The notes below the pieces were generated by a model that was not told the DNA's origin, did not search any database, and saw nothing but the letters and a program-made list of their open reading frames with translations. A stretch of 64,000 bases of DNA from NCBI RefSeq assembly GCF_025971955.1, contig NZ_JAPDMX010000033.1, positions 186,001-250,000 of the forward strand, read 5' to 3'. Positions 17,508 through 26,188 of this stretch are shown here, piece after piece; position 1 is the first letter of the stretch; each line of letters opens with the position of its first letter. A program made the position numbers and the translations under genes. This DNA is from Shewanella subflava. GTDB lineage: Bacteria > Pseudomonadota > Gammaproteobacteria > Enterobacterales > Shewanellaceae.

Positions 17508-17541
17508 TCAAAAGTTTAATTTTTTGTAGGAGAAAAAATTT

Positions 17542-18051
17542 ATGATGCGATATTTAGTTACTCTGCAAGCCCCTGATAGAAAAGGTTTAGTTGAACAGAT
17601 TGCTAATGCGGTTAGCCGTAATAATGGTAATTGGTTAGATTCAGAAATGCGCCATATCGACGGTATTTTTGCCGCAATATTACAATTAGAACTGCCCGTT
17701 GAAAAATGGGATGAATTGGTCGATGCGCTTGAATGCATTGATGGCTTATCGCTAACTTACTCTCAAGCTAGTCAAGTCGTTCAGCCGATAAAGCATGTCA
17801 GTTACCAATTAGTCGCCTATGACCGCCCAGGCTTAGTATTGCAAATTTCTAATAGCCTCAATGCATTAGGAGTAAATATTGAGCAATTTAGTAGTCAATA
17901 TGAAACCGCTGGCCATACTGGTGTCGCCTTGTTTAGGGCCAATATGCGCCTAGGGCTAACCGAACTCAACCAAGAAGAGCAAATTATCGAACAACTCTAT
18001 AAGATGGGCGATGATGTGGTGCTTGATAAGGTCAGTAAAGCCACGGTGTAG
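17542..18051 (+). CDS. gcvR: Glycine cleavage system transcriptional repressor GcvR-like ACT protein
   Basis: 169 residues containing two ACT domains: RYLVTLQAPDRKGLVEQIANAVSRNNGNWLD at the N-terminus and SYQLVAYDRPGLVLQISNSLNALGVNIEQFSSQYE from about 88. This is the GcvR architecture. In E. coli GcvR binds glycine and holds the activator GcvA in a repressing complex at gcvTHP. AGGAG at 17528-17532 is nine bases before the chosen ATG; a second ATG follows immediately. It is divergent from pstC. The gcv genes are not in the window, and related ACT proteins exist, so the symbol is a family-level call. Confidence 0.85.
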   Translation: MMRYLVTLQAPDRKGLVEQIANAVSRNNGNWLDSEMRHIDGIFAAILQLELPVEKWDELVDALECIDGLSLTYSQASQVVQPIKHVSYQLVAYDRPGLVLQISNSLNALGVNIEQFSSQYETAGHTGVALFRANMRLGLTELNQEEQIIEQLYKMGDDVVLDKVSKATV

Positions 18052-18089
18052 GTTCTCTATTGCAGTAACATTGAACAAAATCACTATTT

Positions 18090-18136
18090 CCCTCAAAAAT
18101 AAGCACTTTGCTGAATAAAATAGCTATTTTTGAGGG
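18090..18136. terminator. Long-stem inverted repeat after gcvR
   Basis: CCCTCAAAAATA (18090-18101) is perfectly complementary to TATTTTTGAGGG (18125-18136) around a 23-base loop. Its place 38 bases after the gcvR stop suggests a terminator or mRNA 3' stabiliser, but the loop is longer than usual and no T-tract follows. Confidence 0.5.
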
Positions 18137-18150
18137 TTAACCATTAGCTA

Positions 18151-18184
18151 GTTAGCGGTTAGCGGTTAGCGGTTAGCGGTTGGC
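18151..18184 (+). repeat. Heptanucleotide tandem repeat (GTTAGCG x4 plus partial)
   Basis: Four perfect copies of GTTAGCG (18151-18178) are followed by a degenerate GTTGGC. It lies between gcvR and the diguanylate cyclase gene, outside any coding sequence; the copy number is likely to vary by slippage. The rest of the 18052-18370 gap shows no gene. Confidence 0.9.
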
Positions 18185-18370
18185 ATATTAAACTAAGAGT
18201 AAGCCCAAATTAGGTTTTTACGCTGTAAAGCGCAACATTTACAGAGTAATAATTCAGATGCATTTATCATGAATTTAGTCAGACCGAAAATAAGTCCAAT
18301 CACTATACAAAACATATATTTATGATAACCTTCATAGACAAACAGAAAGGACTCTTAGTTTGAGGATGAC

Positions 18371-20236
18371 ATGGATAAACACATCGCCCAAGTGCTCATT
18401 ACAGCCATTGCCAGTGCATTTTGGTGCAATTTTACTCAGGCCAATGATGTATTAGTCGAGTTAAACAACTACACCAACACACACACCGCAGAACAAAGCA
18501 TTGCACACCTTAACCAATTCGATTTGGATAACAGTGGTTTCTCAGCTGAAGAGAAAGCTAAATTCTATTTTCAATACGGGCAGTTATTTGAACAAACACG
18601 CCAACTCGATTTATCAATAGCAAGCTATGATAAAGGCATTGCTTATGTTGAATCGCTGCCTGTCACTGACATTCTCATCGACAGTTACCTAGAGCGCTCT
18701 TTTGCCAACTACTTAAAAACGAACGATCCTGCGGTATATTGTATCGACAGGATAAAAGCACTTGATTATGCAAGACAGCACAACAATATGGAGCTGCTTA
18801 CCAAAACTCTAACCCAAAATGCATTTTGTTATGAAGATGCTAGCAATTTTCATATTGGTATTGCGCTGCTCGATGAAGCATTAGACATTGTTGATAAAAG
18901 CGAGCAGCTAAACGCTAACCGTAAAGCCATGATTTATAATGCAACTGGTAGCCTATATCGTAATATTGGTATGCACCAGCAAGCTTATGAGCAGTTTGAA
19001 AAAGCCTATCAAACCTGGCAAACCATAGACGATAAGCAAGACATGTTTAACATGCTACATAACATGTTCAGCCAAAGCGTTAAATTGGGTAATTGGCAAC
19101 AAGCACAAGCCAATGTCGACCAACAGTTTCAATTAGCCCATGATGCGCCACAATTCAAAGATTTATATTTTTTTGCCAATTTAAATGCCGGACGATTAGG
19201 ATTAAGAACCTACGATTTTCAACAGGCTATTTTTCACTTAAACAAAGCTATCGCGCTTAAACATACCACTCAAGAACACTACTTTGTTAGCAGCAGTTAT
19301 TTATTCCTTGCATTAGCCTATATGCGCAACGGTCAAGCAGTGCAAGCCGCCGAAATGGCCCATGTTTTTAAACAAGATGAATCGTTTAGATCTGACAAAA
19401 GTGAGATGATTTTAAAAGCCGATGCCATTATAGCCTTCGGCAATAAAGATTATTTAACCGCGACCAACTTGTTATTTAAATTGATAGATGAAGAGCGTGA
19501 GAAAAATCAAACCATGTTAAATAATGAAGTCATTAACTCTGCACTCAAGCATCAAAATAATGTCACAGAATTTGAAAAAGAATTATTAGTGAATAAACTG
19601 GCGATAAATGAACTCCAATTAGCGGCCATTCGAGATAAAGAACACATCAACGATTTAACCCTGACTATCATTGCCCTGCTAGTATCCACTTTGGGTATTT
19701 TGCTGATTTTTGCGCTCAACACATACAAAAAACGCTCGCAAACTGATTTTCTCACCAAAATAGCTAACAGAGGCTACACCTATAACAAAGGTGAACAGTT
19801 AATCAAACGCTGCATTAAGTTAAATAAACCAGCATCGGTGATTATTTTTGATATTGATAACTTTAAAGAGATCAATGATAAATATGGTCATCACATTGGT
19901 GACTTAGCCATAAAGTCGTTAGCCCACAGAGCCAAAAGCTGTATCAAAAAGCATGATTTAGTCGGCCGTATCGGTGGAGAGGAATTCTTAATCGTATTAC
20001 CGAATACCAGCGAAGCTGAAGCGGTAGCGATATCGGAGCGTCTAAGACACAGCATTGCCGAAAAAACTTTTATTTTCGGTGATATAAAAATTAACTTTAC
20101 GATCAGTTTAGGTGTGTCTGAAATTGAGCCGACGTCATCTGCATTGCAAGATCTGGTTATGCAAGCAGACAAGGCATTATATCAAGCCAAGTTTTTCGGT
20201 AAAAACAAAGTGTATTTAGCCAGACAATGCGCCTAA
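18371..20236 (+). CDS. TPR-repeat sensor diguanylate cyclase (GGDEF), copy 1
   Basis: 621 residues: N-terminal signal sequence ending near QAND (about 25), tetratricopeptide-type helices to about 400 (for example IMTG-like NATGSLYRNIGMHQQAYEQF), a short coiled coil, one membrane helix at about 430-450, and a cytoplasmic GGDEF domain (about 460-620) with active-site GGEEF at 535-539. It should synthesise cyclic di-GMP from two GTP in response to a periplasmic cue. The inhibitory I-site is degenerate (K in place of R in the RxxD position five residues before GGEEF). GAGGA precedes ATG by four bases. It is clearly homologous over its length to the gene at 32650-34512. Confidence 0.92.
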   Translation: MDKHIAQVLITAIASAFWCNFTQANDVLVELNNYTNTHTAEQSIAHLNQFDLDNSGFSAEEKAKFYFQYGQLFEQTRQLDLSIASYDKGIAYVESLPVTDILIDSYLERSFANYLKTNDPAVYCIDRIKALDYARQHNNMELLTKTLTQNAFCYEDASNFHIGIALLDEALDIVDKSEQLNANRKAMIYNATGSLYRNIGMHQQAYEQFEKAYQTWQTIDDKQDMFNMLHNMFSQSVKLGNWQQAQANVDQQFQLAHDAPQFKDLYFFANLNAGRLGLRTYDFQQAIFHLNKAIALKHTTQEHYFVSSSYLFLALAYMRNGQAVQAAEMAHVFKQDESFRSDKSEMILKADAIIAFGNKDYLTATNLLFKLIDEEREKNQTMLNNEVINSALKHQNNVTEFEKELLVNKLAINELQLAAIRDKEHINDLTLTIIALLVSTLGILLIFALNTYKKRSQTDFLTKIANRGYTYNKGEQLIKRCIKLNKPASVIIFDIDNFKEINDKYGHHIGDLAIKSLAHRAKSCIKKHDLVGRIGGEEFLIVLPNTSEAEAVAISERLRHSIAEKTFIFGDIKINFTISLGVSEIEPTSSALQDLVMQADKALYQAKFFGKNKVYLARQCA

Positions 20237-20354
20237 CTGTTGGTGAAATAATCCACTAAGATCATGACAAGGTGCCTTTATAGACCAATATTGGTCATAA
20301 ATAACTGGGTAACTTCTGTTAAACTAGACCGCAAAGTTGATTATTGGAACGCGA

Positions 20355-21182
20355 ATGTTAGGTACTCTTTCAAAACTTAAAGCCACTCTTAATGATGTCA
20401 ATGAAGTGCAATATCAATTACCTGTGGGAGAAGCGCTTATTCCTCTCAACCCATTAATAGGTAAATCACTGACGTTAACTCATACGGGTAATATTTTCTG
20501 TTGTCATTGCGGTAAAAAAACCAAAAAAAGTTATTCCCAAGGTCACTGCTTTGTCTGTATGCAAAAGCTTGCTAGCTGCGATATGTGCATAATGAAACCA
20601 GAAACCTGTCACTTTGATCAGGGTACTTGCCGTGAACCGCAATGGGCACAAAGTCACTGTTTTGTTCCGCATTATGTATATTTATCGAATACATCAGGGA
20701 TCAAAGTGGGTATTACCCGCCACAGCCAAATTCCGACTCGCTGGATTGACCAAGGTGCCACCCAAGGTTTGCCCATATTCAAAGTGGCTACGCGTAAATT
20801 ATCTGGATTAATCGAAATTGAGTTAGCGAAATTCATTAATGATAAAACACACTGGCAAGCCATGCTTAAAAGTCATAACGATGATGTGGATTTAGTGTCA
20901 CAAGCAGCCGCACTTATTCCTTTAATTGAGCAAAAGCTACAACAGCTTGCAGCGCAGTATGATGATGTTGTCATCGAGCGTTTAGATTCAAATATCCAAG
21001 CTATTCAATATCCTATTGAGCAATTCCCTGTCAAAGTTAAATCGCATAATTTTGATAAAGAGGCTGAGGTTAGCGGTATTTTGCAGGGAATTAAAGGCCA
21101 ATATTTACTGTTTGATACTGGCGTGATTAATATTCGCAAGTTTGGATCCTATGAAGTAGAAGTAAGTCACGACAGCCTTTAA
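20355..21182 (+). CDS. DUF2797 family protein (Cys-rich, GIY-YIG-like region)
   Basis: 275 residues from the ATG at 20355, preferred because GGAA lies five bases upstream and the family begins M-GTL-K; an in-frame TTG at 20337 would add six residues. A cysteine-rich part (CCHCG, CFVCM, CDMC, CHF--GTC at about 49-95) looks like zinc ribbons. The following HYVYLSNTSGIKVGITR...RWIDQGA resembles the start of GIY-YIG nuclease-like folds, though catalytic residues cannot be confirmed. The family is widespread in gammaproteobacteria and archaea and its function is unknown. It stands alone, convergent with the DUF4136 lipoprotein. Confidence 0.85.
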   Translation: MLGTLSKLKATLNDVNEVQYQLPVGEALIPLNPLIGKSLTLTHTGNIFCCHCGKKTKKSYSQGHCFVCMQKLASCDMCIMKPETCHFDQGTCREPQWAQSHCFVPHYVYLSNTSGIKVGITRHSQIPTRWIDQGATQGLPIFKVATRKLSGLIEIELAKFINDKTHWQAMLKSHNDDVDLVSQAAALIPLIEQKLQQLAAQYDDVVIERLDSNIQAIQYPIEQFPVKVKSHNFDKEAEVSGILQGIKGQYLLFDTGVINIRKFGSYEVEVSHDSL

Positions 21183-21242
21183 TTTTGCAGGCTGTAAAAT
21201 CTGTAAACGTGCATAAAGGTTTGCCCTTTTTCAGCGCAAATG

Positions 21243-21279
21243 CCAATCAGTATAATGAATATATGATTATACTGATTGG
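21243..21279. terminator. 14-bp perfect inverted repeat between convergent genes
   Basis: CCAATCAGTATAAT (21243-21256) pairs fully with ATTATACTGATTGG (21266-21279) around nine bases. Position between the DUF2797 and DUF4136 stops fits a bidirectional terminator, although T-tracts are weak. Another 7-bp hairpin (ACAGCCT/AGGCTGT) overlaps the DUF2797 stop at 21172-21195. Confidence 0.6.
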
Positions 21280-21292
21280 TGATATTCAAAGA

Positions 21293-21853
21293 CTAACTTG
21301 ACGGGATGGCGCTTAACATCATTTTTGATAAAGCATCAAAACCTGCGGCTCTTTTATCGACACTTTTATTATGTTCTGTGAATCCTTGAGCTAATACCCG
21401 CCAATATGGCTCTTTAACTAAAGGGTTGAAAAAAGCTATCAGCACAGAGCCTTTCTCAAGTTTTTTATCAACGCCATGGGTTGATAATCCAGGCACAAGT
21501 CCTGCTTTGGCTAATATCTCTGTATCACTCATTTCTGACTCTAATGCCATACCAAATCCGATCAGCATTTGCGGAGAATCAGTGTAAGCCACTTGTTGAT
21601 AGCCTTTGGCTGCCATTACTTTATTCACTGATTGGCGTAAAAGCTCACGTAATGGCTCTTCATCTTGTGTATTTTTAGTATGAACTGAAAACATAGTTTG
21701 ATGCCAAGCATAGGTTTTTGATACTAAAGAAACATCACCACTGGTCACCATGGTAATACGGTTTGCAAGAGTCGGCTCAAGGTCATTAGTTGTACAGGCA
21801 GACACGATAACAAGGCAAATACTTAAGATGAGCCGATTTACATTTTTTAACAT
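21293..21853 (-). CDS. DUF4136 domain lipoprotein
   Basis: 186 residues from the ATG at 21853. AGGA lies nine bases before it, whereas an in-frame TTG at 21862 abuts the AGGA and is unlikely. A lipoprotein signal sequence ends in the lipobox IVSAC, so the mature protein starts at Cys. The DUF4136 signature follows: KTYAWH near 45, an amphipathic LRELLRQSVNKVMAAKGYQQV, and SPQMLIGFGMALESE. A final segment with GSVLIAFFNP and YWRVLAQG completes the fold. No Asp follows the Cys, so outer-membrane sorting is expected. Function of the family is unknown. Single-gene unit. Confidence 0.85.
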   Translation of the reverse strand: MLKNVNRLILSICLVIVSACTTNDLEPTLANRITMVTSGDVSLVSKTYAWHQTMFSVHTKNTQDEEPLRELLRQSVNKVMAAKGYQQVAYTDSPQMLIGFGMALESEMSDTEILAKAGLVPGLSTHGVDKKLEKGSVLIAFFNPLVKEPYWRVLAQGFTEHNKSVDKRAAGFDALSKMMLSAIPSS

Positions 21854-22195
21854 CAATAACAATCCTTTCTAGTGACATTTTTACGAAAGCGAACATACCA
21901 TTATGGAACGTGCCGATGCTGTCTAATTAGCCCTTTTAGATACCGGTATACTTAAAATATCGTCCCATAAATATTACCCCCAGCAATCTACAGCCTATTC
22001 GGACAATAATCGGTAAACCAAGCAACAAAAACCTTGTAAGTTAACCGTTCCAATCAATAAGCTAACCCGTTCAATGTGAGATAACAACTTTTAATTCAAT
22101 CCGTAAAATCATCACACATTTTATTAGATTGTCATTAAGTAACCCGCTAGAATGCCAGCCTACGTAAATGATTATTTGAGTAAGCTTGCCGCACC
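21854..22195. other. Divergent intergenic region
   Basis: About 340 bases between the DUF4136 and LysE genes. It should hold both promoters. AT-rich with a TTGTCA at 22129-22134 and TAGAAT at 22148-22153, but the 13-bp spacing is too short to call. No gene, repeat or structured RNA was recognised. Confidence 0.4.
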
Positions 22196-22795
22196 ATGGA
22201 ACTGATATTTGCCATCGCTTTATTTGCTTTTTCATCAGGTATCACCCCTGGTCCAAACAACATCATGCTAATGACGTCTGGTGTTAACTTCGGTATCAAG
22301 CAAAGCGTGCCTCATCTTCTAGGCATTAGCCTAGGCTTTCCAGCCATGATCCTTGCGGTAGGTTTAGGCATGAGCACAGTGTTTCAAGCTTATCCTATTT
22401 TGCATACTGTGATTAAAGTGCTGGGAATTTGTTATTTACTGTATCTTTCATGGTTAATTGCCAACAGCAGCAGTAAAATGGAAGGTAAAAAAGTCAGTAA
22501 ACCTTTTAGCTTCATTCAAGCGGCTGCATTTCAATGGGTTAATCCAAAGGGCTGGATTATGGCTGTCGGCGCGATAGCCACTTTTACCTCGGTTAATCAG
22601 GAACTGACACCACAAGTCATTACTATTGCTTGCGTGTTTTTATGTGTCGCATTTCCCTGTGCGATTGTTTGGTTAAGTTTTGGGGTTGCTTTAAAACGTA
22701 TTTTAAAAAATGCACGCCAACAACGAATATTTAACATCAGCATGGCGGTATTACTGGTCGCATCGATTATTCCAATGGTTATTCCAAATCACTAA
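22196..22795 (+). CDS. LysE/RhtB family amino-acid exporter
   Basis: 199 residues, almost entirely hydrophobic, with about six membrane helices. The N-terminal hallmark FSSGITPGPNNIMLMTSGVNFG (about 12-33) and the mid-protein FQWVNPKGWIMAVGAIATF (about 110-130) are diagnostic of the LysE/RhtB superfamily, which exports basic amino acids, homoserine lactones, threonine and similar solutes by proton exchange. The exported substrate cannot be predicted. No strong Shine-Dalgarno sequence is visible before ATG. It is followed 16 bp later by the DUF1415 gene, probably co-transcribed. Confidence 0.9.
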   Translation: MELIFAIALFAFSSGITPGPNNIMLMTSGVNFGIKQSVPHLLGISLGFPAMILAVGLGMSTVFQAYPILHTVIKVLGICYLLYLSWLIANSSSKMEGKKVSKPFSFIQAAAFQWVNPKGWIMAVGAIATFTSVNQELTPQVITIACVFLCVAFPCAIVWLSFGVALKRILKNARQQRIFNISMAVLLVASIIPMVIPNH

Positions 22796-22811
22796 TTATT
22801 TAGGTTAATTT

Positions 22812-23357
22812 ATGTCTGATTTACACCCTTGTATCGCTGAGTCTGAAAATTGGGTCAAGCGGGTAATCATGAAATATAACATTTGCCCATTTGCACGGCG
22901 GGAAGTCGAGCGTGGTAGTATTCGTTATCATGCCTGTGAAGACACCAAAGTCAAAGCAGTGTTACAGGCATTTATTGGTGAATGCCGATATCTTGAAACA
23001 ACGCCAGACATTGAAACGACTTTATTCATTTTACCGCGAGGATTTGAAGGATTTTACCCATATCTTGATCTTGTAGATGCTGCCAATGACATTCTGGTTG
23101 AACAGGGTTTTGAAGGTGTTTTTCAAATTGCCAGTTTTCATCCCGATTATTGTTTTGAGGATGAATCACAGGATAGCCCAGCTAATTACACTAATCGCTC
23201 CCCTTACCCCACATTGCATATAATAAGAGAAGCCAGCATGGAAAAAGCCTTAGCAAACTTCTCGGATCCAGAATCAATCCCAAAGCGGAATATCGAATTT
23301 GCAGAGCGTAAAGGCAGTGAGTTTTTTATAAAGCTGCTGAAAGAGTGTCAGCAATAA
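22812..23357 (+). CDS. DUF1415 family protein
   Basis: 181 residues with the DUF1415 signatures: WVKRVIMKYNICPFARREVERGSIRY near the start, DIETTLFILPRGFEGFYPYLDLVD in the middle and QIASFHPDYCFE...NRSPYPTLHIIRE near 115-140. Conserved Cys and His (CPFA, FHPDYCF) suggest a metal or redox site, but the family is uncharacterised. No signal peptide. It lies 16 bp after the LysE-family exporter gene. Confidence 0.85.
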   Translation: MSDLHPCIAESENWVKRVIMKYNICPFARREVERGSIRYHACEDTKVKAVLQAFIGECRYLETTPDIETTLFILPRGFEGFYPYLDLVDAANDILVEQGFEGVFQIASFHPDYCFEDESQDSPANYTNRSPYPTLHIIREASMEKALANFSDPESIPKRNIEFAERKGSEFFIKLLKECQQ

Positions 23358-23441
23358 ATATCCATAGTGCGGTAAGCGTTTTCTTTACTTTGTTTGCGGC
23401 ACGATATTTAACTTCCATAAAAATCAAATCAGGCTCAAATA

Positions 23442-23470
23442 TTAACGCATAACCCTGTCAAATGCGTTAA
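23442..23470. terminator. Hairpin between convergent DUF1415 and cyclase-family genes
   Basis: TTAACGCAT (23442-23450) and ATGCGTTAA (23462-23470) form a 9-bp perfect stem with an 11-base loop; the right arm includes the stop codon of the minus-strand gene. Candidate terminator only. Confidence 0.4.
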
Positions 23471-24024
23471 GCCAAAATAGCTGTTACCTGACACCGTTTG
23501 CCAGTCGACTTTGATAATTTATCAAATGAAATTTTTAATTTTCGTAACGAAGAAACAACCGCAAGTGATAAATTGACATTTTCGATGACAAAGCAGCGAG
23601 CTGATTCACACCTTTTATCAAAACGGATATGTTCATCTCCGTGAGCGCCAATGCCATAGCTATCAATGACAATAAAAAGTGGCGATTTTAAAAGAATATA
23701 ATCCAAAACGTCACTGTGTAAACTTGTTGCCATCGCCCCATATTCAGGGGTTCCATAACCATTATTGTCAACATTGCCAGTAAAAAGCACTAGCGCTTTA
23801 CCTGCAATATCCACAGAGTCGACATCATTGATTAAAGGCATATGATCTGTACAGTTAATCGTGACGGCATCGACCTCATAATCGGTTAATTCTGGTTCGC
23901 AATCATAACAGTCAATATGAGTTCCAATATGTCCAAAAGCGCTAACGGCATCTGATTGACGTTTTGCCCATTCATAGGCTGGGTGCCCTTCTTCCACAAT
24001 TAGGCTAAGATTTATTTCATTCAT
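23467..24024 (-). CDS. Small cyclase-family (kynurenine-formamidase-like) protein
   Basis: 185 residues. GHIGTHIDCY (31-40) matches the H-x-G-T-H-x-D metal motif of the cyclase family (PF04199; metal-dependent hydrolases such as KynB). Later VIDSYGIGAHGDEHI and SARCFVIENVNLSLAV correspond to the family C-terminal metal-ligand and ENL region. The usual PxH that supplies a further ligand after H-x-D is replaced by CEPE, and the protein is shorter than the common 205-260 residues, so activity may differ or be lost. Single gene with no tryptophan-catabolic neighbours. The substrate is unknown. Confidence 0.75.
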   Translation of the reverse strand: MNEINLSLIVEEGHPAYEWAKRQSDAVSAFGHIGTHIDCYDCEPELTDYEVDAVTINCTDHMPLINDVDSVDIAGKALVLFTGNVDNNGYGTPEYGAMATSLHSDVLDYILLKSPLFIVIDSYGIGAHGDEHIRFDKRCESARCFVIENVNLSLAVVSSLRKLKISFDKLSKSTGKRCQVTAILA

Positions 24025-24178
24025 AAATGTCTCTTCAAGTCAGTTGAGTTCATGCTTAACATCGGCTTAGGGAGTACAACTGGCAACATTCAAACTACCT
24101 GTACCTCATTTGACATACCTAAGAAGAAAATAGCAATTAATGAGTCTTCAGAGGCAAAGGCAAAAAACTAATACCTTT

Positions 24179-24412
24179 TTAATGACGGGTAAATTTATTT
24201 TTAAACCAGTTAATGGTGGCAATTTGTTTGGTTTGTGACAAACCAAAATAAATACATATCCACGGTGAAATCATTAAAAACCACGGTAAACCTGCGGTTG
24301 AGCGCCCACTAAATAGAAGATATAAAAAGCCGCCGTACATGACGATAACGCCGAGTATACCTACCACCAGCATAACCTTTTTTATCCACAACTCTAACGT
24401 TGAAATATTCAC
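24179..24412 (-). CDS. Small two-helix membrane protein, hypothetical
   Basis: 77 residues. A helix at about 13-34 (VMLVVGILGVIVMYGGFLYLLF) and a second at about 42-57 (LPWFLMISPWICIYFGL) are flanked by a short loop and a basic tail (NWFKNKFTRH). No homologous family was recognised. Codon use and a complete start-to-stop frame between a terminator and the cyclase-family gene support a real gene, but weakly. Confidence 0.5.
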   Translation of the reverse strand: MNISTLELWIKKVMLVVGILGVIVMYGGFLYLLFSGRSTAGLPWFLMISPWICIYFGLSQTKQIATINWFKNKFTRH

Positions 24413-24449
24413 TTGTCGCCCTTATTACATGTTTCAAAGTACACAGTAA

Positions 24450-24472
24450 AAAGCCGAGCTAAGCTCGGCTTT
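24450..24472 (-). terminator. Terminator of the ivd operon
   Basis: AAAGCCGAGCT (24450-24460) and AGCTCGGCTTT (24462-24472) form an 11-bp stem. Minus-strand read-out ends in a U-rich tract, 27 bp after the last ivd gene. Confidence 0.85.
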
Positions 24473-24498
24473 ATTAAACGATAATACCACGCTTAAGA

Positions 24499-25257
24499 CT
24501 ACAAGCGAATACCACCATCAATTTCAAAAACACGACCGTTTACATAATCATTTTCAATGATAAAACGTACGGTTGAAGCAATTTCGTGAGCTTCACCTAA
24601 ACGTCCTACAGGCACCATTTTCTCTAAACGCTCTAACGCTTCAGGTTTCATGGCTGCGGTCATTTCGGTAGCGATCACACCGGGCGCAACGGCTGCTGCA
24701 CGAATATTGTAACGGGCTAACTCTTTAGCCCAACCCACTGCCATTGCTGCTACGCCAGCTTTTGAAGCTGAATAGTTAGATTGTCCCATATTACCGGCTT
24801 TGGCTAAGCTTGAAATGTTGATAATCACTCCTGGTTGAGCTGTTTCAATCATTACCGCGGCGGCTTCGCGGCCACATAAAAATGTGCCGGTTAAATTAAC
24901 GTTGATCACCGACTGGAATTTTTCATAAGACATACGGTCAATCACTTTACCGTCTTTAGCCTTAACCATTAAGCCATCGCGTAAAATACCCGCGTTATTG
25001 ATTAACACATTAATATGGCCAAAGTCTTCACGAATAAAATTAAAACCCGCCACCACATCTTCTTCGTCGGTAATGTCAAACGCATAACCTTGTACTTCAG
25101 TCGTTGCACCTATATCTGCACACGCTTGCTCAAGTTTTTGTTGGTCTACATCGATAAGCGCCAATTTTGCACCTTGGGCTGCTAAATCATGCGCCATGGC
25201 AAGACCCAGTCCACCCGCGCCGCCAGTGATGACGACAACCTTATCTTTTAACTCCAT
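24499..25257 (-). CDS. ivdG: 3-hydroxy-2-methylbutyryl-CoA-type dehydrogenase (SDR), IvdG
   Basis: 252 residues, classical SDR: cofactor motif TGGAGGLG near 11-18, NNAG near 87-90, catalytic YSASK with Ser upstream in INISSLAK, and a C-terminal YVNGRVFEIDGG. By position in the ivd operon it should oxidise 2-methyl-3-hydroxybutyryl-CoA, an isoleucine breakdown intermediate, with NAD+. The sequence alone would also fit 3-oxoacyl-ACP reductase-like enzymes; the operon decides the call. It follows ivdF by 12 bp and is the last gene. Confidence 0.85.
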   Translation of the reverse strand: MELKDKVVVITGGAGGLGLAMAHDLAAQGAKLALIDVDQQKLEQACADIGATTEVQGYAFDITDEEDVVAGFNFIREDFGHINVLINNAGILRDGLMVKAKDGKVIDRMSYEKFQSVINVNLTGTFLCGREAAAVMIETAQPGVIINISSLAKAGNMGQSNYSASKAGVAAMAVGWAKELARYNIRAAAVAPGVIATEMTAAMKPEALERLEKMVPVGRLGEAHEIASTVRFIIENDYVNGRVFEIDGGIRL

Positions 25258-25269
25258 TACCGGATCCTT

Positions 25270-26181
25270 TTACTTTTTAGTTTGATTAGCAAACTGTTCA
25301 AAAATGCTTGAAAAATCGAGACGACCATGGCCTTGACGTGCATGGTTAACATACAAACTACGTGCTAATGCGCCCATTGGGGTACTTGAGTTTGAACCTA
25401 ACGCAGCCTGTTGTGATAAGCCTAAGTCTTTCACCATTAAGTCAACCATGAAGCCACCCTGATACCCTTTTGATGACGGCACATTGTCCATCACATTTGG
25501 GCAAGGGTTGTATTTTTCCAGCGTCCAGTTTCCACCACTGCTGACTTTCATGATATCAGACAATACTTTTGGATCTAAACCGTTATCTATGCCTAATTGC
25601 AAAGATTCACTGGTGCCAACCATCAACACAGAAAGCAGCATGTTATTACAAATTTTAGCAATTTGCCCAGCACCAACCTGACCTGCATGGAAAATGTTCG
25701 CCCCCATGACAGTAAGTACCTTTTGTGCCTTTGCATAGGCCACATCACTGCCACCACAAATAAAGGTTAATGTACCTGCTGCCGCGCCTGCTGTACCACC
25801 TGATACAGGGGCATCCATAAATTCAATCCCTTTTTCAGCGGCTTTAGCACCAACCACTTGTGCTGTTTGTGCATCAATGGTTGAGCAATCAATTAATAAG
25901 GTGCCTTTACCTACAACATTCAATAAGCCTTTATTATTGTCATCACCCAGATAGATACTTTGAACGTGTTTGCCTGCGGGTAACATACTAATCACATAGT
26001 CGGCTGACGCCGCTGCGCCGCATGCGGTTTTTGCGCTCAATGCGCCTTGATTGGTTAATGCTGCTACGGCCTGTGGATTTAAGTCAAACACAGTGACCGT
26101 CATGCCAGCTTTAATCAAATTGGCCGCCATTGGGCCGCCCATGTTACCTAGTCCAATAAATGCTACTGTTGCCATGTTCAA
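25270..26181 (-). CDS. mmsB: 3-hydroxyisobutyrate dehydrogenase (MmsB/IvdF)
   Basis: 303 residues. Rossmann motif GLGNMGGPMA near 10-19, substrate-site DAPVSGGTAGA near 121-131, catalytic-lysine segment GQIAKICNN near 170-178 and a C-terminal KDLGLSQQAA are those of 3-hydroxyisobutyrate dehydrogenase. It converts 3-hydroxyisobutyrate to methylmalonate semialdehyde with NAD+ in valine degradation. It lies seven bp after the HIBYL-CoA hydrolase gene, which makes its substrate. Confidence 0.92.
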   Translation of the reverse strand: MNMATVAFIGLGNMGGPMAANLIKAGMTVTVFDLNPQAVAALTNQGALSAKTACGAAASADYVISMLPAGKHVQSIYLGDDNNKGLLNVVGKGTLLIDCSTIDAQTAQVVGAKAAEKGIEFMDAPVSGGTAGAAAGTLTFICGGSDVAYAKAQKVLTVMGANIFHAGQVGAGQIAKICNNMLLSVLMVGTSESLQLGIDNGLDPKVLSDIMKVSSGGNWTLEKYNPCPNVMDNVPSSKGYQGGFMVDLMVKDLGLSQQAALGSNSSTPMGALARSLYVNHARQGHGRLDFSSIFEQFANQTKK

Positions 26182-26188
26182 TTCCTTT

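Noticed and set aside
18151-18184. Tandem repeats considered as a CRISPR array
   Set aside because: Units are 7 bp with no spacers and no cas genes are present.
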